From Pseudonocardia autotrophica (GTDB lineage Bacteria; Actinomycetota; Actinomycetes; Mycobacteriales; Pseudonocardiaceae), in NCBI RefSeq assembly GCF_003945385.1, contig NZ_AP018920.1, positions 372,001-436,000 of the forward strand: DNA of 64,000 nucleotides. Reading direction: 5' to 3'. Within the stretch, counting starts at the first letter, position 1. Every line of letters begins with the position of its first letter. Below, piece by piece: positions 54,552-64,000 of this stretch. Made by a program: the position numbers and the translations under genes. The notes below the pieces were generated by a model. The model had not been told where the DNA came from and did no database searches. It saw only the letters and a program-made list of their open reading frames with translations.

Positions 54552-55448
54552 GTGGTGGAGCAGGAGCCCACCGGCGCGCGGCGCCGGCTCGGTGCGGAGC
54601 TGCGCCGCCTGCGCGTCAACGCCGGACTGAAGCTCGACGACGCGGCCCGCGGTCTGGACTGCTCCGCGTCGAAGATCAGCCGGCTGGAGAACGGGAAGGG
54701 TGTGCCCCGCCCCGCCGACGTCGACGTCCTGCTGGCCCTCTACGGCGGCGTGGCCGAGCTGGAGGCCGAGATGCTCCGCCGGCTCGTTGCGCAGAGCCGC
54801 ACCCGTGGCTGGTGGGAGCCCTTCACCGAGGGGCTGCGCACCGAGCGCTACGTGCTGCCCGCGCCGGGCCGGTACACCGCTGTCGAGACCGACGCGACCG
54901 GTGTCGACGCCTTCGACCTCTCGGTGCTGCACGGGTTGCTGCAGACCCCGGACTACGCGCGTGCGGTGCTCGCCGCCCGGCTGCCCGGGCACGACGGGTG
55001 GGAGATCGACCAGCTGGTGCACCTGCGCCGTCGCCGGCACGAGGCCCTCACCTCGAACCCGCCGCTGCGACTGCGCGCGGTGATCGACGAGTCGGTGCTC
55101 GCTCGGGCGACCGGTGGGCCGTCGGTGATGGCCGACCAGCTCGACCGGCTGCTGGAGATCTCCCGGCTGCCCAACGTGATCCTGCTGGTCCTGCCGTTCT
55201 CCGCGGGCGTGCAGCGGGCGCACGCCGGGCGGTTCTCGGTGCTCGCGATCCCGGACGAGCTGGGCTCGGATCTCGTGCACACCGAGGGGCACGCCGGCGA
55301 GTTCTTCCTCGACTCCTCGCGGGACCTGGAGACCTACCGCCGGGTGCTCGCCGACGCCCGTGCGGACGCGCTGGAGCCGGAGGCCTCCCGGGTGCTGATC
55401 GCGCACCATCGGGAGCGGCACCGTGTCGCCGTCGCGGCTGCCGGGTGA
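54552..55448 (+). CDS. XRE-family regulator with DUF5753 domain
   Basis: A 298-residue regulator. The N-terminal HTH (about residues 10-65) reads RLGAELRRLRVNAGLKLDDA, then SKISRLENGKGVPRPADVD. The C-terminal DUF5753 region (about 95-285) has the typical VLHGLLQTPDYARAVL, RRRHEALTSNPPLRLRAVID, LPNVILLVLPFSAGVQ and FLDSSRDLETYRRVL. In streptomycetes and relatives such proteins usually sit next to a small DUF397 gene, as in BldB-type pairs. No DUF397 frame is found here on either side. GTG 54552 follows GGAGGCAGGAGG, a good SD. Confidence 0.87.
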   Translation: MVEQEPTGARRRLGAELRRLRVNAGLKLDDAARGLDCSASKISRLENGKGVPRPADVDVLLALYGGVAELEAEMLRRLVAQSRTRGWWEPFTEGLRTERYVLPAPGRYTAVETDATGVDAFDLSVLHGLLQTPDYARAVLAARLPGHDGWEIDQLVHLRRRRHEALTSNPPLRLRAVIDESVLARATGGPSVMADQLDRLLEISRLPNVILLVLPFSAGVQRAHAGRFSVLAIPDELGSDLVHTEGHAGEFFLDSSRDLETYRRVLADARADALEPEASRVLIAHHRERHRVAVAAAG

Positions 55449-55470
55449 TCCGGTTCACCACCGGGCCCGG

Positions 55471-55489
55471 GTAGGCGAGCCTTGCCGAA
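55471..55489. promoter_or_regulatory. Weak iron box
   Basis: GTAGGCGAGCCTTGCCGAA matches the reverse complement of the iron-box consensus at 14 of 19 positions. It lies 28 bp upstream of the siderophore-binding lipoprotein gene, in the place expected for an iron-dependent repressor. Confidence 0.5.
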
Positions 55490-55516
55490 CCCGTTGCGTC
55501 TTGATTCACTCCGCCG

Positions 55517-56434
55517 GTGACCGTACGTCCGCTTCGTCTCGTCCTGCTCGCGCTTACCGCGGCCCTGCTCGCCGGCTGCTCCGCGGCCCCCCAGGAGGAG
55601 CCCGGGATCGATCCGGGCGGGCGTGAGGTCACGCATGCGATGGGCGCGACCGTCGTCCCGGAGATGCCCGAGCGGGTCGTCGTGCTCGACAGCCAGGAGC
55701 TCGATGTGGCGCTGTCGCTGGGCGTCGAGCCGGTGGGGGTGGCGAGCGCCGCGGCGGACGGGGCGCTGCCGTCCTACCTGGACGTTCCGGAGGGGATCAC
55801 CGTGGTCGGTCCGATGGCCACCCCGGATCTCGAGGCGATCGCCGCGCTGGCGCCGGACCTGATCCTGTCCTCGAAGCTGCGGCACGAGGCGCTGTACCCG
55901 CAGCTGTCGGCGATCGCGCCGACCGTGTTCGCCGAGCGCACCGGCGACGCGTGGAAGGAGAACGTGGCGCTCTACGCCACCGCGCTGAACCGTGAGCAGC
56001 AGGGGCGTGAGCTTCTCGACGCCTACACCGCCCGCGCCACCGAGGTGGGGGGCAGGCTCGGCGCGGCCGGGCGGACCGTCGGCGTGGTGCGCTTCCTGCC
56101 CGAGGAGATCCGGCTCTACGGCCCGCGCTCGTTCGTCGGCTCGGTGCTCGCCGACGCCGGTTTCCCGCAGCCGGAGATCGTCCGCGACGAGCAGGGCATC
56201 GCCGTGCGGATCGGACCGGAGGAGATCGGCTCGGCGGACGCCGACGTCGTCTACGTGACCTCCTACGGCCTCGAGGGTGATCAGCCGTTCGCGCAGGTCG
56301 CGCCACTGTGGGAAACGCTGCCCGCGGTGCGCGAGGGGCGCGCCTTCACCGTCGACGACGAGGCCTGGATGCTCGCGATCGGCCCCACCGGGGCCGGGCT
56401 GATTCTCGACGACCTGGAGCGGACGCTGGGCTGA
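55517..56434 (+). CDS. Iron-siderophore ABC transporter substrate-binding lipoprotein
   Basis: A 305-residue FepB/FhuD-fold lipoprotein with signal RLVLLALTAALLAGC (Cys near residue 21). It shows PERVVVLDSQELDVALSLGV, LEAIAALAPDLILSSKLRH and a C-terminal GPTGAGLILDDLERTL. It would bind a ferric siderophore for an ABC importer encoded elsewhere; neither permease nor ATPase follows. It shares overall layout with the 37142 protein but is clearly diverged, so the two probably recognise different siderophores. An iron box lies upstream. Confidence 0.85.
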   Translation: MTVRPLRLVLLALTAALLAGCSAAPQEEPGIDPGGREVTHAMGATVVPEMPERVVVLDSQELDVALSLGVEPVGVASAAADGALPSYLDVPEGITVVGPMATPDLEAIAALAPDLILSSKLRHEALYPQLSAIAPTVFAERTGDAWKENVALYATALNREQQGRELLDAYTARATEVGGRLGAAGRTVGVVRFLPEEIRLYGPRSFVGSVLADAGFPQPEIVRDEQGIAVRIGPEEIGSADADVVYVTSYGLEGDQPFAQVAPLWETLPAVREGRAFTVDDEAWMLAIGPTGAGLILDDLERTLG

Positions 56435-56475
56435 GCGGCTCCGGCACGACCTGGTACACCCGTACCGTTTCGTAG

Positions 56476-56521
56476 CACGATCGTGACGCAACGATATACC
56501 GTTGGGTAACGCAACGCTATA
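56476..56521. promoter_or_regulatory. Direct repeats ACGCAACGMTATA and palindrome CACGATCGTG
   Basis: CACGATCGTG (56476-56485) is followed by ACGCAACGATATA (56486-56498) and ACGCAACGCTATA (56509-56521), two copies 23 bp apart (two helical turns). They lie directly upstream of the ABC importer operon. The TATA-like ends may include the promoter. They are candidate operators for an unidentified regulator. Confidence 0.45.
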
Positions 56522-56553
56522 AGTTCCCCTGTCAGTCGATGACGGGGGGATGG

Positions 56554-58209
56554 ATGCGAGCCAGACGGTGGGGTACCGCGGTCACCGCGGGTCTGCTGGC
56601 GCTGACGATGGCGGCCTGTGCGACGTCGGAACGCGGGGATGCCGACGGTGCGGCGGGCGGGACGTTCGTCTTCGGCGCCGCCGGTGCGCCGAAGAACTTC
56701 GATCCGATCTTCAACGACGACGGCGAGAGCTTCCGGCCCGCCCGCCAGATGTTCGACACCCTGATCACCTACAAGCAGGGGAGCACCGAGCTGGAGCCCG
56801 GGCTCGCGACCGCGTGGGAGTCCTCACCGGACGGCAAGACCTGGACGTTCACCCTGCGCGAGGGCGTGACGTTCCACGACGGCACCGCCTTCGACGCGGC
56901 CGCCGTCTGCGCCAACTTCGACCGCTGGTTCCGGATGAAGGGCGCCGCCGCCCAGAGCCAGATGATCTATTACGGCGACGTCTTCGGCGGCTTCGAGCAG
57001 AACGAGGGCGACGCGGCGGGTGATCCGATCTACCGGTCCTGCGCCGCGGAGAACCCGACCACCGCGGTGCTGTCGCTGAACGCCTTCAAGGGCGCATTCC
57101 CGGCGGCGTTCGGCCTGACCTCGCTGTCGATCTCCAGTCCGGCCGCGCTGGAGCAGTACGACGCCGACACGGTCACCCAGAGCGGGGACTCCTTCACCTA
57201 CCCGGCGTACGCCACCGAGCACCCGACCGGCACCGGGCCGTTCCGGTTCGAGGGCTTCGACAAGGCGAACGGCACGATCACGCTGGTCCGCAACGACGAC
57301 TACTGGGGCGAGAAGGCGACGCTCGACCGACTGATCTTCAAGATCATTCCGGACGAGAACGCGCGCAAGCAGGAGCTCGCCGCCGGCACCATCGACGGCT
57401 ACGACTTCCCGTCGCCCGCCGACTACGGGACGTTGAAGGAGCAGGGCAACCAGGTCCTGATCCGGGATCCGTTCTCGATCCTCTACCTCGGCATCAACAC
57501 CAAGAACAATCCCGCCCTGGCCGACGTGCGGGTGCGCCGGGCGATCGCGCACGCGATCGACCGGGAGTCGCTGGTCCGCACCAAGATGCCGGAGGGTTCC
57601 GCGGTCGCGAAGGAGTTCGTGCCGCCGACCGTCGCCGGATACGCCGACGACGTCACCGAGTACCCCTACGACCCGGAACGCGCGAAGCAGCTGCTCGCCG
57701 AGGCCGGTGCGCAGAACCTGACCCTGAACTTCTACTACCCGACCGAGGTGACCCGGCCCTACATGCCGAACCCGGCCGACCTGTTCTCCGCGATGTCGGC
57801 GAACCTGCAGGCCGTCGGGATCACCGTGAACCCGGTCGCCCGGCCGTGGAACGGCGGCTACAAGGACGACGTCCAGAAGGCGGGCAAGCACGACCTGCAC
57901 ATGCTCGGCTGGACCGGCGACTACAACGACGCCGGCAACTTCGTCGGCACGTTCTTCGGCCGGGAGAAGGCCGAGTTCGGCCCGCAGGACCCGGCGATGT
58001 TCGACGTGCTGGCCAAGGCCGACGCGATCCCGGATCCGGCCGGCCACGCCGCCGCCTACGAGCAGGCGAACCGGGACATCATGGCGAAGTTCCTGCCCGC
58101 CGTGCCGATCCTGACCACCGGCCCGGCGATCGTCGTGAAGGACGACGTGCAGGGGCTCGTCCCGTCGCCGCTGACCGACGAGCGCTTCCTGACCGTCACC
58201 AAGAACTGA
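56554..58209 (+). CDS. ABC transporter substrate-binding lipoprotein, peptide/nickel (SBP_bac_5) family
   Basis: A 551-residue family 5 solute-binding protein. The signal is WGTAVTAGLLALTMAAC with Cys near residue 21. Family marks are the N-terminal GAPKNFDPIFNDDGES, LATAWESSPDGKTWTFTLRE, ATEHPTGTGPFRFEGFD, and DVRVRRAIAHAIDRESLV. These proteins bind oligopeptides, nickel chelates, opines or other molecules. ATG 56554 is preferred to ATG 56539 because GGGGGG sits upstream. It is the first gene of a complete importer operon. The binding specificity is not determined by visible motifs. Confidence 0.88.
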   Translation: MRARRWGTAVTAGLLALTMAACATSERGDADGAAGGTFVFGAAGAPKNFDPIFNDDGESFRPARQMFDTLITYKQGSTELEPGLATAWESSPDGKTWTFTLREGVTFHDGTAFDAAAVCANFDRWFRMKGAAAQSQMIYYGDVFGGFEQNEGDAAGDPIYRSCAAENPTTAVLSLNAFKGAFPAAFGLTSLSISSPAALEQYDADTVTQSGDSFTYPAYATEHPTGTGPFRFEGFDKANGTITLVRNDDYWGEKATLDRLIFKIIPDENARKQELAAGTIDGYDFPSPADYGTLKEQGNQVLIRDPFSILYLGINTKNNPALADVRVRRAIAHAIDRESLVRTKMPEGSAVAKEFVPPTVAGYADDVTEYPYDPERAKQLLAEAGAQNLTLNFYYPTEVTRPYMPNPADLFSAMSANLQAVGITVNPVARPWNGGYKDDVQKAGKHDLHMLGWTGDYNDAGNFVGTFFGREKAEFGPQDPAMFDVLAKADAIPDPAGHAAAYEQANRDIMAKFLPAVPILTTGPAIVVKDDVQGLVPSPLTDERFLTVTKN

Positions 58210-58217
58210 CGCCAGCG

Positions 58218-58250
58218 CCCGGGTGCCGCGACGATCTCGCGGCACCCGGG
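58218..58250 (+). terminator. Intercistronic hairpin (attenuator) after the binding-protein gene
   Basis: A perfect 14-bp stem (58218-58231 with 58237-58250) and a 5-base loop lie in the 73-bp gap between the binding-protein and first permease genes. Such structures let the binding protein be made in excess of the membrane components by partial termination or mRNA protection. Confidence 0.6.
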
Positions 58251-58282
58251 TTCGGCCCTCCCACCACTGAGGACCTCCCCGC

Positions 58283-59287
58283 ATGCTGCGTTTCGTCGTG
58301 CGCCGCCTGCTCCAGGTGATCCCGACGTTGCTGATCCTGTCCCTGCTGCTGTTCGCCTGGCTGCGCTCGCTGCCCGGCGGCCCGGCAGGGGCGCTGCTCG
58401 GCGACAAGGCCACCCCGGAGTCGATCGAGGCGCTCAACCGCACGCTCGGCCTGGATCAGCCGATCCCGATCCAGTACCTGCGCTACCTCGGCCGGGCCGT
58501 CACCGGTGACTTCGGCGCGTCGCTGGTCAGCGGCGATCCGGTGCTCGACGAGCTCGGCCGCTCGCTGCCCGCGACCGTCGAGCTGGCGACCTCGGCCCTG
58601 CTGCTGGCGGTGCTCGCCGGCATCCCGCTCGGCTACCTGGCGGCCCGGTACCGGGGCCGCCCGTGGGACAACGTGACGATCGTCGGGACCCTGGTCGGGG
58701 TCGCCGTCCCGGTGTTCTTCCTCGGCTACGTGCTCAAGCAGATCTTCGCCGTCGAGCTCGGGTGGTTCCCGCCGTCCGGGCTGCAGGCCACCGGGATCGA
58801 CGCCACCACCGTCACCGGTTTCCCGACGCTGGACGGCCTGCTCACCCGCGAGCTCGACGCCAGCTGGGACGCGATCACCCACCTGGTGCTGCCCGCGGTC
58901 ACCCTCGCGACGATCCCGCTCGCGGTGATCGTGCGGATCACCCGGGCCTCGGTGCTCGACGTGCTGGAGTCCGACTTCGTCCGCACCGCCAACGCCAAGG
59001 GGCTCGCCCCGGGAACCGTCCGCGGCCGGCACGTGCTGCGCAACGCGCTCCTCCCGGTGTCGACGACGATCGGACTGCAGACCGGCCTGCTGCTCGCCGG
59101 CGCGGTGCTCACCGAGAAGGTGTTCAACCGGCCCGGCATCGGGACGCTGGTCGCCGAGGGCATCGAGCGCCGCGACTATCCACGGCTGCAGGCCGTGGTG
59201 CTGCTCGGCGCGCTGATCTACGTGCTGGTGAACCTGCTCGTCGATCTCTCCTACGCCGTCATCGACCCGCGGGTGAGGCTGCGATGA
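58283..59287 (+). CDS. ABC transporter permease (DppB/OppB type)
   Basis: A 334-residue permease with six membrane helices. It begins MLRFVVRRLLQVIPTLLILS and has the N-terminal GDFGASLVSGDPVLDELGRSLPA and the EAA loop RTANAKGLAPGTVRGRHVLRNALLP. The segment LTEKVFNRPGIGTLVAEGI is also typical. It pairs with the DppC-type gene next to it; the stop and start overlap (ATGA). It forms the translocation path of the importer. Confidence 0.92.
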   Translation: MLRFVVRRLLQVIPTLLILSLLLFAWLRSLPGGPAGALLGDKATPESIEALNRTLGLDQPIPIQYLRYLGRAVTGDFGASLVSGDPVLDELGRSLPATVELATSALLLAVLAGIPLGYLAARYRGRPWDNVTIVGTLVGVAVPVFFLGYVLKQIFAVELGWFPPSGLQATGIDATTVTGFPTLDGLLTRELDASWDAITHLVLPAVTLATIPLAVIVRITRASVLDVLESDFVRTANAKGLAPGTVRGRHVLRNALLPVSTTIGLQTGLLLAGAVLTEKVFNRPGIGTLVAEGIERRDYPRLQAVVLLGALIYVLVNLLVDLSYAVIDPRVRLR

Positions 59288-60207
59288 GCAGCACGACGTG
59301 GGCCCGGCGGCGCCGGGATCGGATCGACGACACGGCCGGGCGCAGCCTCGGCGCGGATGCGCTGCGCCGGCTGCGGCGCAGCCCCACCGCGATCGTCGGC
59401 GCGGTGATCATCGCGCTGTTCGTACTGGTCTCGCTGCTCGCACCGGTGCTCGCGCCGCACGACCCGGCACAGGCGTTCCCGCAGCTGCTCGAGGACCTGC
59501 GGCCCGGGGCGATCCCCGGCCCGCAGGACGGGTTCCCGCTCGGCAGCGATCAGAACGGGCGCGACGAGTTCTCCCGGATGCTGCTGGCGTCCCGGCAGAC
59601 GCTGCTCGTCGGGGTGCTCGCGACGTTGTTCGGGCTCGCCGTGGGGGCGCTGATCGGCGGGATCGCGGGCGCGCTCGGTGGCTGGGCCGACACGGTGCTC
59701 ATGCGGGTGACCGACGTGCTGCTGTCGATCCCGTCGCTGCTGCTCGCGATCTCGGTGGCGGCGCTGGCCGCGCGGCCCAGCCAGACGACGGTGATCATCG
59801 CGGTGGCGCTGGTGAACGTACCGATCTTCGCCCGGCTGCTGCGCGGATCGATGCTCGCCCAGCGGGAGTCCGATCACGTGCTGGCGGCCACCGCGCTCGG
59901 GGTGCGCCGGCGCGCCGTCGTGCTGCGGCACATGCTGCCCAACGCGATCGGCCCGGTGATCGTGCAGGCCACGCTCACCCTGGCGACCTCGATCCTGGAC
60001 GCCGCGGCGCTGTCCTTCCTGGGCCTCGGCGACGCCGACCCGGCCCGCGCGGAGTGGGGCCTCATGCTCGCCTCCGCGCAGCCGTACCTGGACATCCGGC
60101 CCGCGCTGGCGATCTACCCGGCGGTCGCGATCATCATCGTCGCGCTCGGGTTCACGCTGCTCGGCGAGTCGCTGCGCGAGGCACTCGACCCGAAGGGGCG
60201 CCGATGA
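59284..60207 (+). CDS. ABC transporter permease (DppC/OppC type)
   Basis: A 307-residue permease with six membrane helices. The N-terminal tail is basic (RRRRDRIDDTAGR, then LRRLRRSPTAIVGAVII). The DppC marks are HDPAQAFPQ, PLGSDQNGRDEFSRML, and the EAA loop VLAATALGVRRRAVVLRHMLPN. It is coupled on both sides by ATGA overlaps. Together with the upstream permease it makes the membrane heterodimer. Confidence 0.92.
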   Translation: MSSTTWARRRRDRIDDTAGRSLGADALRRLRRSPTAIVGAVIIALFVLVSLLAPVLAPHDPAQAFPQLLEDLRPGAIPGPQDGFPLGSDQNGRDEFSRMLLASRQTLLVGVLATLFGLAVGALIGGIAGALGGWADTVLMRVTDVLLSIPSLLLAISVAALAARPSQTTVIIAVALVNVPIFARLLRGSMLAQRESDHVLAATALGVRRRAVVLRHMLPNAIGPVIVQATLTLATSILDAAALSFLGLGDADPARAEWGLMLASAQPYLDIRPALAIYPAVAIIIVALGFTLLGESLREALDPKGRR

Positions 60208-61202
60208 ACCCGCTGCTGTCGGTGCAGGACCTGTCGGTCCGGTTCGTCCGCCGGGGTGAGCTCGAGGTCGTCGCCGTGGACGGGGTGTCGTTCGACGTCC
60301 GGCAGGGCGAGGTCGTCGGGCTGGTCGGCGAGTCCGGCTGCGGCAAGTCGGTGACCTCGCTGGCGATCATGGGGCTGCTGCCGGGACGCACGCCGCGGGT
60401 GTCCGGCTCGGTGCTGCTCGACGGCGATCCGCCGGTCGACCTGCTCACCCTGTCCGACGCCGGGCTGCGGCAGCGGCGCGGCCGCGACATCGGAATGGTG
60501 TTCCAGGACCCGCTGTCGTCGCTGAACCCGGTGGTGCCGGTCGGCGTGCAGATCACCGAGGCGCTCACCCGGCACCGCGGGATGGACCGGAAGGCGGCCC
60601 GCGACGAGGCGCTCACCCTGCTGGAACGGGTCGGCATCCCCGATCCGGTGCGCCGGCTGCGGTCCTATCCGCACCAGATGTCGGGCGGCATGCGGCAGCG
60701 CGCGCTGATCGCGATCGCGCTGGCCTGCCGGCCACGGCTGCTGATCGCCGACGAGCCGACGACGGCGCTCGACGTGACGATCCAGGCCCAGATCCTGGAG
60801 CTGCTGCGCGAGCTCGTCGCCGAGACCGGGACGGCGCTGATCATGATCACGCACGATCTCGGCGTGGTCGCCGGGCTGTGCGACCGGGTCAACGTGCTCT
60901 ACGCCGGCCGGGTCGTCGAGCGGGCCGAACGGCACGCTCTGTTCGCCGGTCCGCGGCACCCGTACACCGCCGGGCTGATCCGCTCGATCCCGCGGCTGGA
61001 CTCCGATCCGGCGCACGAGCTGCCGGCGATCACCGGCTCGGTGTCCGACAACCTGGCGTGGGAGCACGCCTGCGCCTTCGCCCCGCGCTGCCCGCGTGCG
61101 CTGGAGACCTGCACGGAGCTCACCCCGGCGGCCGACGTCGCGGCGGAGTCCGGCCGGTTGTTGCGCTGCCACAACCCGGAGCCGATCGGAGCCGACGCAT
61201 GA
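60204..61202 (+). CDS. ABC transporter ATP-binding protein (DppD/OppD type)
   Basis: A 332-residue ATPase. Walker A is GESGCGKSV, the Q-loop is [14 protein letters not shown], the signature is [16 protein letters not shown], Walker B is [14 protein letters not shown] and the switch His is in [11 protein letters not shown]. The C-terminal oligopeptide-transporter extension carries the four-cysteine iron-sulfur/zinc motif ([16 protein letters not shown], then LRCHNPEP). It is coupled at both ends. Walker A has Val for the usual Thr after Lys-Ser; the catalytic residues are otherwise intact. Confidence 0.92.
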   Translation: MNPLLSVQDLSVRFVRRGELEVVAVDGVSFDVRQGEVVGLVGESGCGKSVTSLAIMGLLPGRTPRVSGSVLLDGDPPVDLLTLSDAGLRQRRGRDIGMVFQDPLSSLNPVVPVGVQITEALTRHRGMDRKAARDEALTLLERVGIPDPVRRLRSYPHQMSGGMRQRALIAIALACRPRLLIADEPTTALDVTIQAQILELLRELVAETGTALIMITHDLGVVAGLCDRVNVLYAGRVVERAERHALFAGPRHPYTAGLIRSIPRLDSDPAHELPAITGSVSDNLAWEHACAFAPRCPRALETCTELTPAADVAAESGRLLRCHNPEPIGADA

Positions 61203-62293
61203 GCGCGCTGCTGGAGGTCGACGACCTCGAGGTGCACTTCCCGATCACCCAGGGCGTGCTGGTGGCGCGCACCGTCGGGCACGTCCGGGCGGTCGACGGG
61301 GTGTCCCTGCGGATCCCGCGCGGCGAGACCTACGGGCTGGTGGGGGAGTCCGGCTGCGGCAAGTCCACGCTGGGCCGCGCGGTGCTGAAGCTGACCGCAC
61401 CGACGGCCGGCTCGGTCCGGTTCGACGGCACCGACGTCGCGTCGCTGTCCGGGGAGCCGCTGCGCCGGATGCGACGCAGGTTCCAGATGGTGTTCCAGGA
61501 CCCGCTGTCCAGCCTGGACCCGCGGCAGTCGGTCGGGTCGATGCTGCGGGAGGGCATGGCGGCGCACGGGCTGCCGATCTCGCGGGAGCGGCTGCGCGGC
61601 CTGATGAGCGCGGTCGGGCTGCCGGAGGCCGCGCTGAGCCGCTACCCGCACGAGTTCTCCGGCGGGCAGCGGCAGCGGATCGGGATCGCCAGGGCACTCT
61701 GCGTCGAGCCGGACCTGATCGTCGCCGACGAGCCGGTGTCAGCGCTGGACGTGTCGGTGCAGGCCCAGGTGCTGAACCTGCTGCGGTCGCTGCAACGCGA
61801 GCTCGGCCTGACCTACCTGGTGATCGCGCACGACCTGGCCGTGGTGCGGCACGTCTCTGACCGGGTCGGCGTGATGTACCTGGGCTCGATCGTCGAGGAG
61901 GGCCCGGCACGCGACCTCTACGACCGCCCGCTGCACCCCTACACCCGGGCGTTGCTCTCCGCGGTGCCGCAGCCGGACCCGACAGCGGAGGACGGCCGGG
62001 AGCGGATCCTGCTCACCGGTGACCTGCCGTCGCCGGCGGCGCCACCGCCGGGCTGCCGGTTCCACACCCGCTGCCCGTGGCGACAGGCCGACCGGTGCGA
62101 CACCGAACGACCGGTGCTGCGCGAGATCGGGGACGGGCACCGGGTGGCCTGCCACCACGCCGAGGCGATCCGGGACGGCCGGATCGTGCCGCACGACGTG
62201 ACCCCGCAGGAGGCCGAGCCGGCGACCGGCCCGGACGCCGGCCCGGAGGTCCCCGGCCCGACCCTCTCGATCACCGACGCGATCGGCCGCTGA
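61199..62293 (+). CDS. ABC transporter ATP-binding protein (DppF/OppF type)
   Basis: A 364-residue ATPase. Walker A is GESGCGKST, the Q-loop is [14 protein letters not shown], the signature is [16 protein letters not shown], Walker B is [14 protein letters not shown] and the switch His is in [11 protein letters not shown]. The oligopeptide C-terminal cysteines are in [14 protein letters not shown] and ACHHAEAI. A further Pro/Gly-rich tail of about 40 residues ([14 protein letters not shown]) has no known role. It is the last gene of the importer operon. Confidence 0.92.
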   Translation: MSALLEVDDLEVHFPITQGVLVARTVGHVRAVDGVSLRIPRGETYGLVGESGCGKSTLGRAVLKLTAPTAGSVRFDGTDVASLSGEPLRRMRRRFQMVFQDPLSSLDPRQSVGSMLREGMAAHGLPISRERLRGLMSAVGLPEAALSRYPHEFSGGQRQRIGIARALCVEPDLIVADEPVSALDVSVQAQVLNLLRSLQRELGLTYLVIAHDLAVVRHVSDRVGVMYLGSIVEEGPARDLYDRPLHPYTRALLSAVPQPDPTAEDGRERILLTGDLPSPAAPPPGCRFHTRCPWRQADRCDTERPVLREIGDGHRVACHHAEAIRDGRIVPHDVTPQEAEPATGPDAGPEVPGPTLSITDAIGR

Positions 62294-62305
62294 GGCCCGG
62301 GCCGG

Positions 62306-62335
62306 CCCAGCCCAGCTCAGCCCAGCCCAGCCCGG
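62306..62335. repeat. Short CCCAG tandem repeat
   Basis: Five or six imperfect copies of the pentamer CCCAG (one CTCAG) follow the importer operon. They are non-coding and resemble replication-slippage repeats. The interval 62294-62414 is otherwise gene-free. Confidence 0.6.
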
Positions 62336-62358
62336 CCCGGCGCGGACCGCCCGCCCCG

Positions 62359-62387
62359 CCGCGCCCCGGCCGAAGCGTGGGGCGCGG
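62359..62387. terminator. Terminator between importer operon and leuA
   Basis: The stem CCGCGCCCC (62359-62367) pairs with GGGGCGCGG (62379-62387) across an 11-base loop, between the convergent genes ending at 62293 and 62415. It probably works both ways. Confidence 0.6.
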
Positions 62388-62414
62388 GGCGCGGCGGCCG
62401 CGGCGGGTGTGGGA

Positions 62415-64000
<1,586 letters not shown>

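Noticed and set aside
62306..62335. CRISPR or tandem-repeat locus
   Set aside because: Only a short CCCAG pentamer slippage tract.

Overview
The window is chromosomal DNA of a very GC-rich actinobacterium, most likely a Pseudonocardia or close relative (Pseudonocardiaceae). The signs are pervasive G/C third positions, frequent GTG starts, ATGA/GTGA gene coupling, DtxR/IdeR-type iron boxes, and the gene order tRNA-Ser(GGA), SRP RNA, dnaX, ybaB, recR. The genus is inferred from protein style and gene content, not from a database match. Core genes (tyrA, tadA, dnaX, recR, folD, leuA, two serine tRNAs, SRP RNA) frame several catabolic and transport islands.

Layout. 1-7.1 kb: tyrA (cut by the edge), an ASCH-like protein coupled to an amidase, an MHS-type carboxylate transporter with a divergent 40-aa membrane protein, an M20D amidohydrolase, then tadA with its partner gene and tRNA-Ser(CGA). 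7.1-7.5 kb: a tRNA terminator and two copies of a 67-bp nested palindrome. 7.5-14 kb: a seven-gene minus-strand acyl-CoA catabolic operon (thiolase, two hotdog hydratase genes, SDR, enoyl-CoA hydratase, tandem-TetR regulator, acyl-CoA ligase). 15.3-22.8 kb: a hydroxyquinol (1,2,4-benzenetriol) operon with intradiol dioxygenase, maleylacetate reductase, aromatic-acid transporter, SDR and a fluoroacetate-dehalogenase-like hydrolase, divergent from an IclR regulator. 22.8-28.4 kb: a second catabolic operon (acyl-CoA ligase, MBL hydrolase, P450, FAH-family hydrolase) divergent from a TetR regulator. 29-35.3 kb: two tandem periplasmic molybdenum hydroxylases whose 2Fe-2S genes share a 408-bp identical block.

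35.7-40.8 kb is a metal and efflux block: a guanidinium exporter under a guanidine-III riboswitch, a FhuF-like ferric reductase, an iron-boxed siderophore-binding lipoprotein, and a SitABC/MntABC-type manganese/iron ABC transporter. 41-49 kb mixes regulators, folD, a truncated VOC gene next to an ABC export cassette, LysE, and a DUF5946-like protein. 49-54 kb holds SRP RNA, dnaX with a very long low-complexity linker, a cell-wall amidase, ybaB and recR. 54-62.3 kb holds a DUF5753-type XRE regulator, a second siderophore-binding lipoprotein and a complete five-gene Dpp/Opp-type ABC importer. leuA runs off the right end.

The most notable observations are the guanidine-III riboswitch/gdx pair; the tandem molybdenum hydroxylases with gene conversion and an iron box; the complete fluoroacetate-dehalogenase residue set inside a hydroxyquinol operon that lacks a hydroxylase; the 67-bp nested palindromes; and the TTCCGCGGAA palindrome series inside dnaX. 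I did not find a CRISPR array, prophage, transposase or obvious defence system.
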